DNA of 64,000 nt from Brassica napus (taxonomy: Eukaryota; Streptophyta; Magnoliopsida; Brassicales; Brassicaceae), in NCBI RefSeq assembly GCF_020379485.1, contig NC_063443.1, positions 17,541,531 to 17,605,530 of the forward strand, written 5' to 3'. The notes under the pieces were generated by a model, which did no database searches, was not told where the DNA came from, and saw only the letters and a program-made list of their open reading frames with translations. The translations under genes were made by a program, and so were the position numbers. This document shows positions 46,701 to 59,100 of this stretch, piece by piece. Position 1 is the first letter of the stretch. The number at the start of each line of letters is the position of its first letter.

Positions 46701-49266
46701 GGTGTATCTAAATTAAAACTTCTTTTTTTCACGCGTGTTTTTTTTTCATTACAAACTATATCAGGTTGCCGATAAAATGCTAAAATAATTGTAGTTATAT
46801 GTTAGATACGTATGTAAGTCAAAAGGAAGAATAAAGTACCAACTGAACCATGAATGGTTTAGGAGCTTAATCTATGGCCCATAATTCCATAAACAAACAT
46901 TTACAAGTATAACATGTTATTACCGAGTTGCCCCTGTTATACATGTTCGAAAATCAAGTCATGCCCTTACTCTTGAGATTCTACAGTAATTTCTCACGTG
47001 AGCTGCAGAGTCAATTGACGTGGCCCTACTATAGCATGAAAACGACATCACGCTAACCTCTTCTTCCCATCTTTCACTTCTGAATTGACATTTTTAACTT
47101 TTTATTTATTCCTTTTCTTCTAATTCTCTAATTAAGCCACTAATACATAAAACAAATTCATTTTAGCTAATCAATTACTTGTGCGGTAGAGAGACCGAAT
47201 CTCAAATATAACGCCATTACACAATTAACCAAACTACAACGTATCATTAAAGAACCATGAGCTTGCGAGCAATATAACAATTTTATCGGTTATATGAAAA
47301 GATTAAGAAAGAGGAAAAGCGTGTTTAGGCTTTAGACACAACCTAACAACTCACGGGACAAAGTGGAGAGCATGTGGGGATGTGTTATTGTTATTGCCCC
47401 TTTCCCTATTTTGTATCATTTTCCTCTTCATGTGATCCAACACTGTTTAGCTATAGTTCCTCCACCCCCCTCTATGTTTTAGATTCATTTATTTTCATTC
47501 TCAAATTAAAAAAAAAAAAAGAAGAAGAAGAAAGTGATGGCATAATTAATTCATTCCTAACTCGCACGCAATGATGGGACGGTAATTGATCCTCTTGTTC
47601 TTGCATACTCCGGTCCATCATTATTTTATAAGTTTTAGGAGGTTTGAGCAAGTCTAAACAACCAATAAAAATATTTGTTTCCCAAATACATAACTAAAAT
47701 TCGTCCACAATATACAATGTTAGTTTGGTAAATGGTAATTAAATTTATTTTATACATGTAGTGTTCTGTTTTGGTTAGTTATATATATATATATATATAT
47801 AATTTTTGAATAAAATATAAGGTCTTTAACAAGTGGCACTCAACTAATTTGAAAATTTGTTTAATTAGCTTACATGATTAGGATCTTGATTATGGGTCCT
47901 AATCTCGCTGACAATTGTAAATGGCATTGCACAAAGGAATAGCTGTATTTGTTCCACCTAATGTCACGTACATAGATCCCTCCCACTCACACAAACACAT
48001 AGACGCATACACTTACAAAATTATATTTGCCCCACTCACACAAACACATAGATTTTGGTTAGGTATTCGGGAAACAAATGCATACCATCATTCCACAGCA
48101 TGATCATTTCTACTATAAATTCATATCACCAAACCGCTTATGATCATGATGATCATTTTCAGCAAACTTAGCTGGCATTCTAATATAGTAATATATATAC
48201 GAAAAAGCATAAGGAAAACCCGTTGAGGTGCTTATGCATGGAATTGATTCATGGATATACATATTAATTCCCTAATACGGCAATCACATAATACATAGTC
48301 TCACTATATCAAACTTTGATACTTTTTGTTATTTAAACGTAGACAGAATCATATATAGTTTTTTTTTTGTGTGTGTGTAAATGTAACTATTTTGTGTAAT
48401 TATTTAGTTATATGATTATAGGTGTTACAAATAAATAACCAGAAATGACGAAGGGACACGTGATTTCATCAAATGCCATAATATTCTTTCTTTATTCAAG
48501 TTTGGTGGTATTCAGTTTACGAAATACGAGAATATGCGAATAATTGAATATCAAATACATGGAGTTCACATAGTTTATTGATTTTCGTTTGGTTGCATTT
48601 ACTTCGACGAATAATAATAGTCTGCGTGATTTCTATAACCTATAGTAAAATAAATAGAGTGCATTGACACGCAAAAATATTCAATGAATTGAAATATAGA
48701 GGACAACGTCACCAACAACTACAAGCTGTTTGATTGGAATATTAAATTATGAATTCGCGAAGATTTAATGTTCGCTATCGCCATGATTGTAATATGAACA
48801 TATGTTTTGCGAATGCATGCCTATAAAAAGTTCAAATTAATAGCTGCATGTGAGTTTCATTTGCCGACAACGAATATTGAAAAATGTCCATCAATTGGTA
48901 GAGTCATTGAAACTAAATGCTAGCTATATACAATTTGTAAAAATTAATACCGTATACAACTAAAATTATACTCCACAAGCAATACAAATTTCCTTTCGTT
49001 CTCGTTTTAAATAAATTTACATTAAACGAATAATCATTTTCTTTATATACTTCACAGTCATTGATTAAACAAAAACAATAGATAACTTTTTTTTGTTGTT
49101 GTTTGTGGATGTACTTTTAAGCGCCGCTAAACGGATAAACCGGGGTTTACCATACACTTACAAAAGCAAACTAACTAGACATCCATCAACCACGTGACAC
49201 CGTTAGAATTAACGTCGTTTAAACGGAGTGTATCACTGTTAAAACGGGGAGCGTTATTAACGAGTG
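43797..49266. promoter_or_regulatory. Long divergent intergenic region between RING gene and BIM1
   Basis: About 5.5 kb with no supported coding gene. Ten perfect CACGTG G-boxes lie at 44212, 44781, 44838, 45231, 45585, 45622, 45657, 46995, 48457 and 49191. Three GGGACCC motifs, which resemble TCP sites, lie at 44754, 45162 and 45552, each upstream of a G-box. A (TA)n tract is at about 47780-47801. A 20 bp direct repeat (CACTCACACAAACACATAGA) occurs near 47984 and 48034. The rest is AT-rich. Open frames here are short and lack domains. Confidence 0.6.
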
Positions 49267-49876
49267 TATAAAAGATCTCCGCCTTCTCATATTACCTCTC
49301 AAAACAGAGAGAGAGGGAGAGAGAGGGAGTGAGAGAGCTCTCTGGCTGATCTTTTTTTCCCCCGATCAGATCGAAGAGTTTGCATCTCGGAGTTCGAACT
49401 TCGGTTGCTCCGGCTTAACAGATCCAAGCTTTACCACAATTCGCCGTCGTCGTTTCATTTTCGACAAGGTACTCTAATCGTATCCGTTCGTTGATTTAGA
49501 TTTGACTTGGAATCCATTTTATCGATCTCGTTGCTCACGAGTTGACTTGAATTATGCGAAATTCTGTTGGTTTGAGCTTGAATTATGGTTTTAACTTACG
49601 AATCTCTCTGCAATTTCGTTGACAGATCTATCGAATCCGTTTGTTTTGGTGATTTCTTCAGTAAATCTCGTCGAACTGGAGAATTATCTGAATTCTAAGC
49701 TCAATTTCTCTTCAACCAGCATCGGAGAAGAGAAACATCTGTTGAATTCTCAGATCTGAGTAATTTCAGAGAATTCACGTCAATTTTGCAAGGAAACGTC
49801 CGAGAAAATTAACCGCGCAGAGAGTTATTTTGAAAAAAAAGTTATCCAAGAACCGTTGAAGCTGTCGTTGTTGTTC
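49267..49876 (+). promoter_or_regulatory. BIM1 TATA box, leader and 5' UTR intron
   Basis: TATAAAAG at 49267-49274 lies 71 bases downstream of a G-box (49191). It is followed by a GA-rich leader (gagagagagggagagagag) from about 49305. A probable 5' UTR intron runs from 49469 (AAG/GTACTC) to 49625 (TTGACAG). The coding start follows at 49877. Confidence 0.6.
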
Positions 49877-52691
49877 ATGGAGCTTCCTCAACCTCGTCCC
49901 TTCAAAGCTCAAGGTAACACATAGACCTAATTTTAAAATTAGATAAAAAGGAAGAGTTTAATTTTTATACTATTATTCAACTCCCAATAGGATTATTATT
50001 ATTATTATTTTTCTTTTTCGTTTTTAATTTTGATTTTAGAAGAATTTCAACAGGGAGAAAACCAACACATGATTTTTTATCGCTCTGCAGTCATCCAACT
50101 CTCCAGCCAGATCCAAAGCCTACACCACCACCTTCTTCTCAAGGTAGTGATTTACCTTTTTACCCTTTTCATTAAAAGATTCTCTTAAAGCCGTCACGTT
50201 TTTTTCCGCGCGTGCATCTATTCTGATCTGACCACCTCTTTAAGACGAATCATGGATCAAAATGTTGCTATCTCATTGGGCCCCTAATGGACCCAAAGCC
50301 CAAGACAATAAGGAACCGTTAATGGGAGATTTAAATAATTATAACTGCCACATCATGGTCGCATAACTACTTTCGTAACATTTTATGATAAGGTCGTGTC
50401 GTGTGTGTACGTCCGGTTTAAACAATGTGAATGTATATGCGTATGATTTATAGAATTTTTTTGATGAAACATTGAGCAGGTAGCCACTTGAAAACCCATG
50501 ATTTTCTACAGCCGTTAGAATGTGTTGGTGCTAAAGAAGAGACGAGTAGGATTGACACAACCAGGATAGCTTCTGAGAAGCCACCTCCGCCTGCACCGCC
50601 TCCACCGCTGCAACACGTGCTTCCCGGTGGAATAGGAACGTACACGATAAGTCCTATTCCTTATTTTCATAATCAGCAGAGGATTCCTAAGCCGGAGCTG
50701 TCACCACCGATGATGTTCACTGCTGCTGTACAAGCCGGTTCTGGTAGTGATAGAAACGTTGTGGATGAGAATTCGAACTCTAATAGCAGCTCATACGCTG
50801 CGGCAGCAAGCGGATTCACTTTGTGGGATGAATCTGGTTCTGGGAAGAAGGGACAGACAAGGAAGGAGAATAATGCTGGCGAAAGAGCTAGCATCAGAGG
50901 TAACAAGACAGATCCATTCTTGATGTTAGTTAAACTACTTTACAAGTGCTTTAGAAACAACATGAAATGAGATTTTCTTATACTGTTTAGCTGATGGTGC
51001 AGCAACTATGGGACAGTGCCCAGTGGTGGAACGAAGGTCACAGTCTTTGACAAATACCCCTTTGAGCGGTTTCAGTTCTCGCTCATCCTCTCAGTTAGTC
51101 CCATCTCTTATGTTTTCTCTATTACTGGATTTATGGACATATAAGACTGATCAAATAAAGTTTTACTTTGGCTGCAGAGGGTCTGGACTCAAGAGCCAGA
51201 GCTTCATGGACATGCTAAGATCAGCAAAAGGAACTTCACAGGATGATGATTTGGATGATGAAGAAGATTTTGTCATGAAGAAAGAAAGCTCCTCCACTAG
51301 CCAGATCCACAGAGGTTTGAATTCAATCAGATATCATCAACGTTCCATTTTCTAATTTGCTACAGCTTGAGTTCTGATTGATTTTGTTGATGTAGATTTG
51401 AGGGTAAAAGCAGAGGCGAGAGGCGGTGGTAACGATCAAAAGCTGAACACGCCTAGGTCTAAACATTCTGCTACAGAACAAAGGAGGAGGAGCAAGATCA
51501 ATGATAGGTAATTTACACATAATGTGGCAAAATTCAGAATTGATTTATAGAGTACAGGAGAGACGAGAGACTAATCAAAACATTGTTAATGGGTCTCTCT
51601 GCAGATTTCAAATGTTGAGACAACTAATACCTAACAGTGACCAAAAGCGGGACAAGGCCTCCTTCTTACTAGAGGTATAAATATCATTCTTTCGCCAAGT
51701 GTCCTGTAACAGATTATTCTCATTTTGTTTCTAATCTCCAAAAGATATTTCGAAATTTTATACAGGTTATCGAGTATATTCAGTTCTTACAGGAGAAAAC
51801 AAGCAAGTACGAGACTCCTTACCAAGGATGGAATCACGAACCTGCCAAGCTATTGAATTGGGTAAACATAATCGCATTTTCAAACCATACCTCAATCTTC
51901 ATTTTTACTGGTTTAATACTGAAGCAGACAACTGTGTGATCTGTTTACATTACAGCAAAGAAACAACCAACAGCTAGTACCTGAAGGAACCGTTGCTTTT
52001 GCTCCAAAATTGGAAGAAGAGAAGAATAACATTCCGGTGCCGGTGCTTGGAACAACACAAGGCGTTGTTATAGACCGTCCAGAAACACTGAACCGAGCAA
52101 CGCCAGCGACCGGGGCATTTCCTTTGTCAGCTCAAAGCAACAGTTTTATCTCTCCTGTAATTGCGGGTAACCCCGTAAATCAGTTGCACACAAGAGTCGC
52201 AGCATCAGAGACCTTAGAGCCAAGCCAGAGTTCTCGGGGTCATACTCAGCCATTGAAAGAAGAAGGTGGTGATGAGGAAGTTCATGCGGGTAACATCAGT
52301 ATATCAAGTGTTTACTCACAAGGGTAAAACTTAAATCACTCCTCATTTAAAACTCATTTTATCTTGTAACAGTTGAAAAGTGAAAATCTAATTATTTTTT
52401 TCTGTGTGGAGCAGATTAGTGAAAACACTAAGAGAAGCATTGGAGAATTCAGGAGTGGACTTAACGAAAGCAAGCATCTCTGTCGAAATCGAGCTTGCTA
52501 AACAATCCTCTTCCTTCAAGGTTCCTTGTTTTTAACTATTTGATTAAATTCAAACCACATTGATACTTATGGTTTTTAGTTTTGTTTACTACTGATAGGA
52601 TCATGAACCCCGTGGATTAGTTTCTACCGGAAACGATGACCCCAAGCAAACTCGGCAACCAAAACGGCTGAAGACGAACAACACAAGTTAA
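49877..52691 (+). CDS. BIM1: BIM1, bHLH factor of brassinosteroid signalling
   Basis: BES1-INTERACTING MYC-LIKE 1: pairs with BES1 to bind E-boxes of brassinosteroid-induced promoters. Eleven exons (49877-49913, 50054-50143, 50480-50899, 50991-51093, 51178-51314, 51396-51507, 51605-51674, 51766-51861, 51956-52323, 52415-52520, 52599-52691) give 543 residues against ~529 in Arabidopsis. The start [20 protein letters not shown] is as in Arabidopsis. A poly-Pro stretch [17 protein letters not shown] follows. The bHLH at about 280-330 has [16 protein letters not shown], with His, Glu and Arg at the positions that read G-boxes. A helix continues into [13 protein letters not shown]. The C-terminal part ([31 protein letters not shown]) is conserved in BIM proteins. 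All splice sites are GT-AG. Confidence 0.96.
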
Positions 52692-53776
52692 AAAAAGAAA
52701 AAAAAAAGAAGCAGCACTACCATCGGGTATAATCCCAAAGTCGATTCCTCTGTTTTTTTTTTCTCTTCTTTACCTCAAAAAGGAATTTATTTTTTCGGAT
52801 TATTATAGAGAGATATATTCGATCTTAATTTTTTTTCTCTTATGTACATTCAAAACTATAGTCTTATAATGTTTTATCTCGTGGGTCCATACTCTTATGA
52901 GGCCTAAGACTATTGAGACCCGGTTATGCTAACCGCATTTTAGACAGTAATTCTCAATTCTTCTTTGGAGTAATACATTTTGTTCGGTATTGGTGATCAA
53001 AACTCATGTTATCTTTTGTATTTTGATTATTGAATGGGCGACGACGCATTAATTGAATCGACCTTGTATATCTTAAATTCATAACTATAGTGCCTTTGAA
53101 TTGGCCTTGTAAGCTCGTGGCAACCAGATATTTTTTCTTCAACTGTTCTATAGCTCGCTTGGTCTCAGCATGCTTACTGGTTACTAGGCTGGCTAGCTTC
53201 ATTGCTTCGGTTCTCACTTTCTGTTTGTTGTTTCGTTTTTGCATTTCGCTACTAGTTTCTTTGTAATCGCGGTAAAAAAATTGAAAATTTGGTATAGTTT
53301 AACATTTTACTAAAAGAGAAAAAAATTTAGTGCCTCGTTTCTGATGAAATTTACCAATATTGTAAGGCCTATGAGAAGTGTTTTCTAATTTCTCGAGTTT
53401 AAGTAAAAGTAATTTGAAATCTTAATACATGATTCTAAATTAATTTTGTCATTTTCCAAACCAAAGAAAGAAAGGATATAACAAGGGAGCAGAAGAAAAA
53501 GGAAAGGTGCTTTCAAAGGAAATAATTCAAAATCAAAGCATCAAGGGAAAAAGAGTGAGAAGATGAGGGCATATTAGTCATTTAAACTAGGTAGTTTCAG
53601 ATGAACGTTGGAGAAAAAATATGAGATCCCCAACTTGGAGATGAACAATTTGGAGAACGGATAAAAAAAAGTTAAAAATTATTAAAGTCTCTCCTTCGTC
53701 TCTCTCTCATTGCTCAAACTCTGGCGTAGAAGACTAATAACTGAAAGCAGATCTATTCAGCAAGAAGGAGGAGAAG
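52692..53776. other. Spacer: BIM1 3' flank and MPB2C promoter
   Basis: BIM1 3' UTR to about 52900. A 96-codon ATG-initiated frame on the minus strand (53244-52954; KLASLVTSKHAETKRAIEQL in the middle) is basic and helix-like but matches no family I recognise. The MPB2C leader is near 53690-53776, with a CT-rich patch. Confidence 0.4.
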
Positions 53777-55594
53777 ATGTATGAGCAGCAGCAGCAGCAT
53801 TTAAGCGATTCTGGATTTGGGGATGATAGCTCGTGGCTCGCGGCTGATGACGATCTCCTCCGTTTGCCTCCTCATCACCAATCTGATGCCGCCGCAGCAG
53901 CAGCAGCTACGAACTCCGGAAACGAGAATCTGGATCGGCGTCTTTTGAAAGATCTCGTCGAGATGGTTCCCCTCATCGAGCAGTTCATGGTATATAACAT
54001 TCTCTACCTTATCTCTCTCGAGTTATCTGAGCCGAAGGACCTCGTGTGGGGGAATTGAAGATTGGGTGATCGATTAGATGCAATTTCGAGCCCTTTCGAT
54101 AGATTCAATTTTGGAGATTTGTGGAAATGTGAGAGAAAGTGATGATATTTTGGAGTTTGAAATTTTTATTAACGATAATAAAGAGTGTGAGGTTGTTTCA
54201 CATTTAAGCTGAAATTTTAATATCTTTCTTCTCATTGAATGTTAAATAGGAACACAAAGAAAAGAGTTCGTTTAAGAGGAGAGGTTCAATGGTCTACACT
54301 AAGATGCCTTCCAAAGAATCCTTGTCCAGAAGGGTGAGTTTGCTTGTTTCCATCTATTATTATCTCTCTTTGTGGTAACTTTTATAGCATGAGAACCATT
54401 GCTTGGTTTGGTTTGGTTGCATAGGTACAAAGCTGGTGGTTACTAGTTTTTGTTCTCTTTTCCTTTTTGGGTATGAGTTGATATCAGCTAGGCTTAATGG
54501 CTTGATAAGTTCTTCTATATACATACACAAGGAGGGTTCATAGACTCAAAGCTGTTTGAAATTTTAGCATATGCAGTAAATGTTATAATAATGGCTTTAT
54601 GTTTTTGGTTAAAGAATTTAAATGGGTGGGTTTCGAGTTTCCAGGTGACTGTATCAGTTTTTAACTTGTATGTGCATTTACTTGATTTAAAGGGAAGAAA
54701 TGCTTCTCAGACAGTCCCAGGAAGAAAGAAGAGAGACGCAGAGGGAAATAATAACGATGCTGTGAGCGATCCTAAGGAAGTCGGTGAAAACGCAAGGGCT
54801 TTGGCTGGTGCAGAAAAGGATGAACTTACAAGACTTAGAGAGCAAGTGAGTGAATTGCAGACGAAACTATCAGAGAAAGAAGAGGTTTTAAAGTCGGTGG
54901 AGATATCAAAGAAAAATCAGCTAAATGAGATGCAGATGAAGCTTGAAGAAACCAGACGGTTGGTTGCTGAAAGGGATACGTTGATCAAGTCTATGCAGCT
55001 ACAGTTATCTGACACAAAGGTACACCCTTTGACACCATTTTTTGGAGGGCATACATGTCTAAAGATTCATCGTTATTATCTATATACCATCTTCAAATGC
55101 TAATCGCTAGTTTTTGCTGTTTTCACTAGATCAAACTTGCAGATAGACAAGCAGCTCTTGAGAAGACCCAATGGGAAGCAAAGACAACAGGAACGAAAGC
55201 AATCAAGCTTCAAGAACAGCTAGATGCTGTTGAAGGAGACATCTCTTCTTTCACACGGGTATTTGAAACTCTGGCGAAAACAGAGTCCAAGAAACAAGAC
55301 ATGGATTATGATGCAACTCCATACCAATTTGATCATCTTCCATATATAGTAAGTCAAGAAACAACTATAAACATCTTTCTTTTCCCTTTTTATTTTGGAA
55401 GTCATATCTAAAAGTGTTGCAACTACAATGAAAACCAGGACGATATAGATGAAACCGAACTGAGGAAAATGGAAGATGCAAGATTAGCTTATGTAGCAGC
55501 TGTGACTACCGCAAAGGAAAGAGAAGATGAGGAGTCTCTAGCCATGGCTGCTAAAGCTCGTGCCTACTTGCAATCACTAGCTTTTAAATACTAA
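53777..55594 (+). CDS. MPB2C: MPB2C, microtubule-associated movement-protein-binding protein
   Basis: Plant coiled-coil protein that binds cortical microtubules and, in other species, viral movement proteins and KNOTTED1-type homeodomain proteins, limiting their cell-to-cell spread. Five exons (53777-53989, 54250-54333, 54693-55019, 55130-55348, 55439-55594) give 332 residues. A Gln/His- and Ala-rich N-terminus (MYEQQQQHLSDSGFG, DAAAAAAAT) precedes DLVEMVPLIEQFM. A long coiled coil spans about 135-215 (ELTRLREQVSELQTKLSEKE, NEMQMKLEETRRLVAERDTL, AALEKTQWEAKTTGTKAIKL). The C-terminus has FDHLPYIDDIDETELRKMED and ends ARAYLQSLAFKY. Arabidopsis counterpart At5g08120. Intact. Confidence 0.94.
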
Positions 55595-56163
55595 TCATGT
55601 TCTTCATGTGTTCTTTATAGGATTTTCCGTCTTTAGTTTATGTAGGTGTATGTGGATTTGTACCATGAAAAAATTGGAGAAAAACAAACAGAAAGTAATG
55701 GTTTCTACCGAATCACGAATGCATTCGAGTTTTTGTTACTCATTTGAGCTTGTATCATATTGTTTGTTTATTATATGATATTCAAAGGGAACATTAAACA
55801 GATTGTATTATACATATTTTTAAGATAATTTAAGAGTAAAGAAACAAAAAAGGGCCTCAACTTGAATTGTACAATGCCACAGTCGTCAGCTATCATGAAA
55901 ATCAGGAAAATATATAAATCGTGAGAGATGGAAATATTATAATTGGGCTTAATTCGTTCAAAAATATAATCTGGGCTCACATTTAAATTCTTTGAAAAGT
56001 ATAAGGTCGTTAAGGTATTATCTGAATCTTATGAAGCTCGCACGTGCCGAAATCAATTACCCGTGTCAAATTCCGCGCCATATCGCGTTGCACCAATACG
56101 ACGCCGTCTCAAAAAACCTATAAAACCCATTCTTCTTTGACGGAGAAACAAGTAAATTCGATA
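55595..56163. other. Spacer: MPB2C 3' flank and helicase promoter
   Basis: Same-strand neighbours. 55595-55790 is likely MPB2C 3' UTR. GGGCCT at 55852, TGGGCT at 55946 and 55972, and CACGTG at 56041 are possible promoter elements of the helicase gene. No gene recognised. Confidence 0.4.
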
Positions 56164-59100
56164 ATGGCGGAGGAGAGTCGCTGCGGCGGAAACACTGTTG
56201 CGATCTGCGTCCGCACACTCTCCGGAGAATCGACGATTGTTCAGGTCTCCTCGAACGGGACGATTCACGACCTCAAAGTCGCCCTAAAATCCTCTTTCGC
56301 TCCCGCTTCTTCCTCCCCCAATTTCAATCTCTTCTTCAAGGTAATGCTTATTCTCTACGCTCGTTGTAACTTATGTAGTTGATTCTACCTCGCGCCGGCT
56401 AGGATTTCACGTTTTATTTTTCGAAATTTCGAGTTTGCTGTTATTTTTCGTCACTGATTTCAAATAACCTTGTTTGAATTAGCCCTTCTCGAGACAAATT
56501 GTGTTCACAACATCAATATTTTTCTATTTTAGGGATTGAAATTGAGTTTGAGCAGTAGAGTGGATACTACTGCCGTTAACAGCGGCGAGTTCTTGGTTTT
56601 GGTTCCTTTTGTTAAGAAGCAACGTCCACAAACCCCAAAACCTGATTTATCAGAGCCTCCTTTGACTCCAAGCTTCTCCAATTCAGCATATTCCGCAATG
56701 ATTCGAGAATCTTTACACTCCAGAGCTGAGAATCATTCTGTAGGGGTGAAACGGAAACGGGACCAAGACACGTGTCCAGTTGCATTCTTGAAAGGTGTTT
56801 TGGAGTCTGATTGTAAAGATGAGTTCGGGGAAGAGAACAAAGAGAAGCTTGCTGAGGTCTTGAAGGCTAGGAATTGCTTGTCTTCTCCTGGTTTTGGAAA
56901 GTGCTTGATGTCAGGGGAGACAAGTAGCTATTCGTGTTCTTGTCCAGATTGGGTGAAACTGTCGATGGAGACGTTCACGTTTTTGAACCTCTTTTCGTCT
57001 CTTAATGAGTCACTTGGAGAAAAGTTGTACTTTAACCGGTTGGAGGATTCGCTTGCCCGGTTAGCAACGTCAGGAGTTCGTGTCGGTGTAGAAGACGTTA
57101 AGAATCTTTCAATTTTATGCCCCAAGGTGATTTGTTGATACTTCTAGATAATCCTACCTATTTAATGATTTTTTTTTTGTTGTTGTATGTAACCACTGTG
57201 GTTGTTGTAGGTAGTAAAGGTTGTCACTGATCAATTTGAGGCTGCTAACTACGAGAATGCTATAGTTATAGGTGATTTTCTTGAAACAGATAGATGTGAA
57301 AAATATGAAAAACCAGGTATATACTTTCTGAATCCAAGCTATTGGGAGTTTTCTATTAAGATTCTACTAGCGTTTGTTTCAAATCATTTATTTTATAGGT
57401 CTGAAGAAAACTCCACTTTCAAAGGTCTTTAGTTCTATTAAAAAGCGGGAGACTTCTTTTAAGGCTGCATTGTGGGAGTCCATCAAGTCGCTAACGGTAT
57501 GTTTATTAACACTCCAACCTTTTTCTGTCGTGTAAACTTATCAAAATTATGATGAAGTGAACAGCTTAGGCATCCATGCACTAGCATTATTCCATCACTT
57601 CGGTCTAGCATAAAATTTTGCATTATTTGATTTCTAAAGTGTTTTTGAACTTCAGTTGAAAAATCGATGTAAGAACGGAGTAACTGTTTCCTTGGAGGAT
57701 ATGCTTATCTTCGCCAGGGAAAGTGCACGTGTCGACGATGGACAGACTGGAAAAGATAGTTTTCGTTCATTCCGGAAGTCGTGTCATGTAAGAGTCTGCT
57801 CCGATACTGACGCTGTACGTATTCTGTTATTAGCCCGTTCTGGAAATATAGTTCCTTAATGAACACCTTTTTTATGTATGAGTTCACGCTTTTTGGTGAA
57901 CGGTCGCGCAGTTGATTTTTTGATAACTTAGATTTTGGTTTTGTCCCTTTTGGATAACTTCTTACTGCGTCCACATGCAACAGTAGTCAGTGTTTGTAGC
58001 CGTAGTATTTGAAGGGCTGTTCTCTATTTTGATGCGTAACCACTGATTATTGGTAGACATGTTCTTAGGTTTTTAAATATATTTATTTCAATTAACAGGG
58101 CACAAATTCATTGCTACCGTTGGAGATGGTTGAACATCTCAGGAATGGTTTTGGATCTAAAGGACAGGTAGTTTAGTCTCTACCTTTTACTCTCTAACTC
58201 TATGCTTCCTCGAATTTTTAGGTCTGGTTTGTGAGCAAATCTTGATTGGTTTAGCTAAAGAGCTTTACACGAAGCTTTACTTCTTTTTTTTTTAATTTTT
58301 CCTGTTGCAGATAGTTCACGTTGAAGATATCAATGCTCGAAAACCTGTCTATGTCGAAATACCAGATGAGCTCTCAGAAATCACGAAGTCTGCCTTGAAA
58401 CGCATTGGAATCAATACATTATACAGCCATCAGGTACCTTATCTTATAATGTATTTCTTAGTCTATGGATTTCATTTTGGCTGGAACCTTTTCCTTTTTT
58501 TTTATCAGGCTGAATCTATTTCAGCAGCCTCGTCTGGGAAGAATGTTGTGGTTGCAACCATGACTTCGAGCGGAAAATCTCTTTGCTATAATGTGCCAGT
58601 CTTTGAGAAATTGACCACTGATACAGATGCTTGTGCCTTGTACTTATTTCCAACCAAGGTTACTCAGCTTGTCTCTTTTCTAAAACGTTTTCTGTTTTGA
58701 AATTTCATTAATGTTGGATATTTCTAGGGTAGAAACTGATTCACTTTTGGTTTGTATAGGCCCTAGCTCAGGATCAGTTTAGAGCGTTGTCCGATTTAAT
58801 AAAAGGATACGAAGCTAGCATAAATATGGGGGTGTACGATGGTGATACTCCTTATAAGGATAGAACATGGCTGAGGAATAACGGTAGACTGGTAAGTTCG
58901 TACTGTCTTTCTTTTTCCAACAGAATAGTGATTCATTAACTCGTTCTCATCTGAATTCCCAAATACATATTTCACTAACCAGTGTTATTGATATATTTTG
59001 ATGCAGCTGATCACAAATCCTGATATGTTACATATGTCAATCTTGCCTCTTCATGGGCAATTCAGACGGATTTTGTCAAACCTTAGGTAACAAATCTCCC

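Noticed and set aside
47374..47574. 66-codon frame in the RING-BIM1 intergenic region
   Set aside because: Short, low complexity, no conserved motif.
47780..47801. (TA)n tract
   Set aside because: Ordinary microsatellite, kept only as part of the intergenic description.
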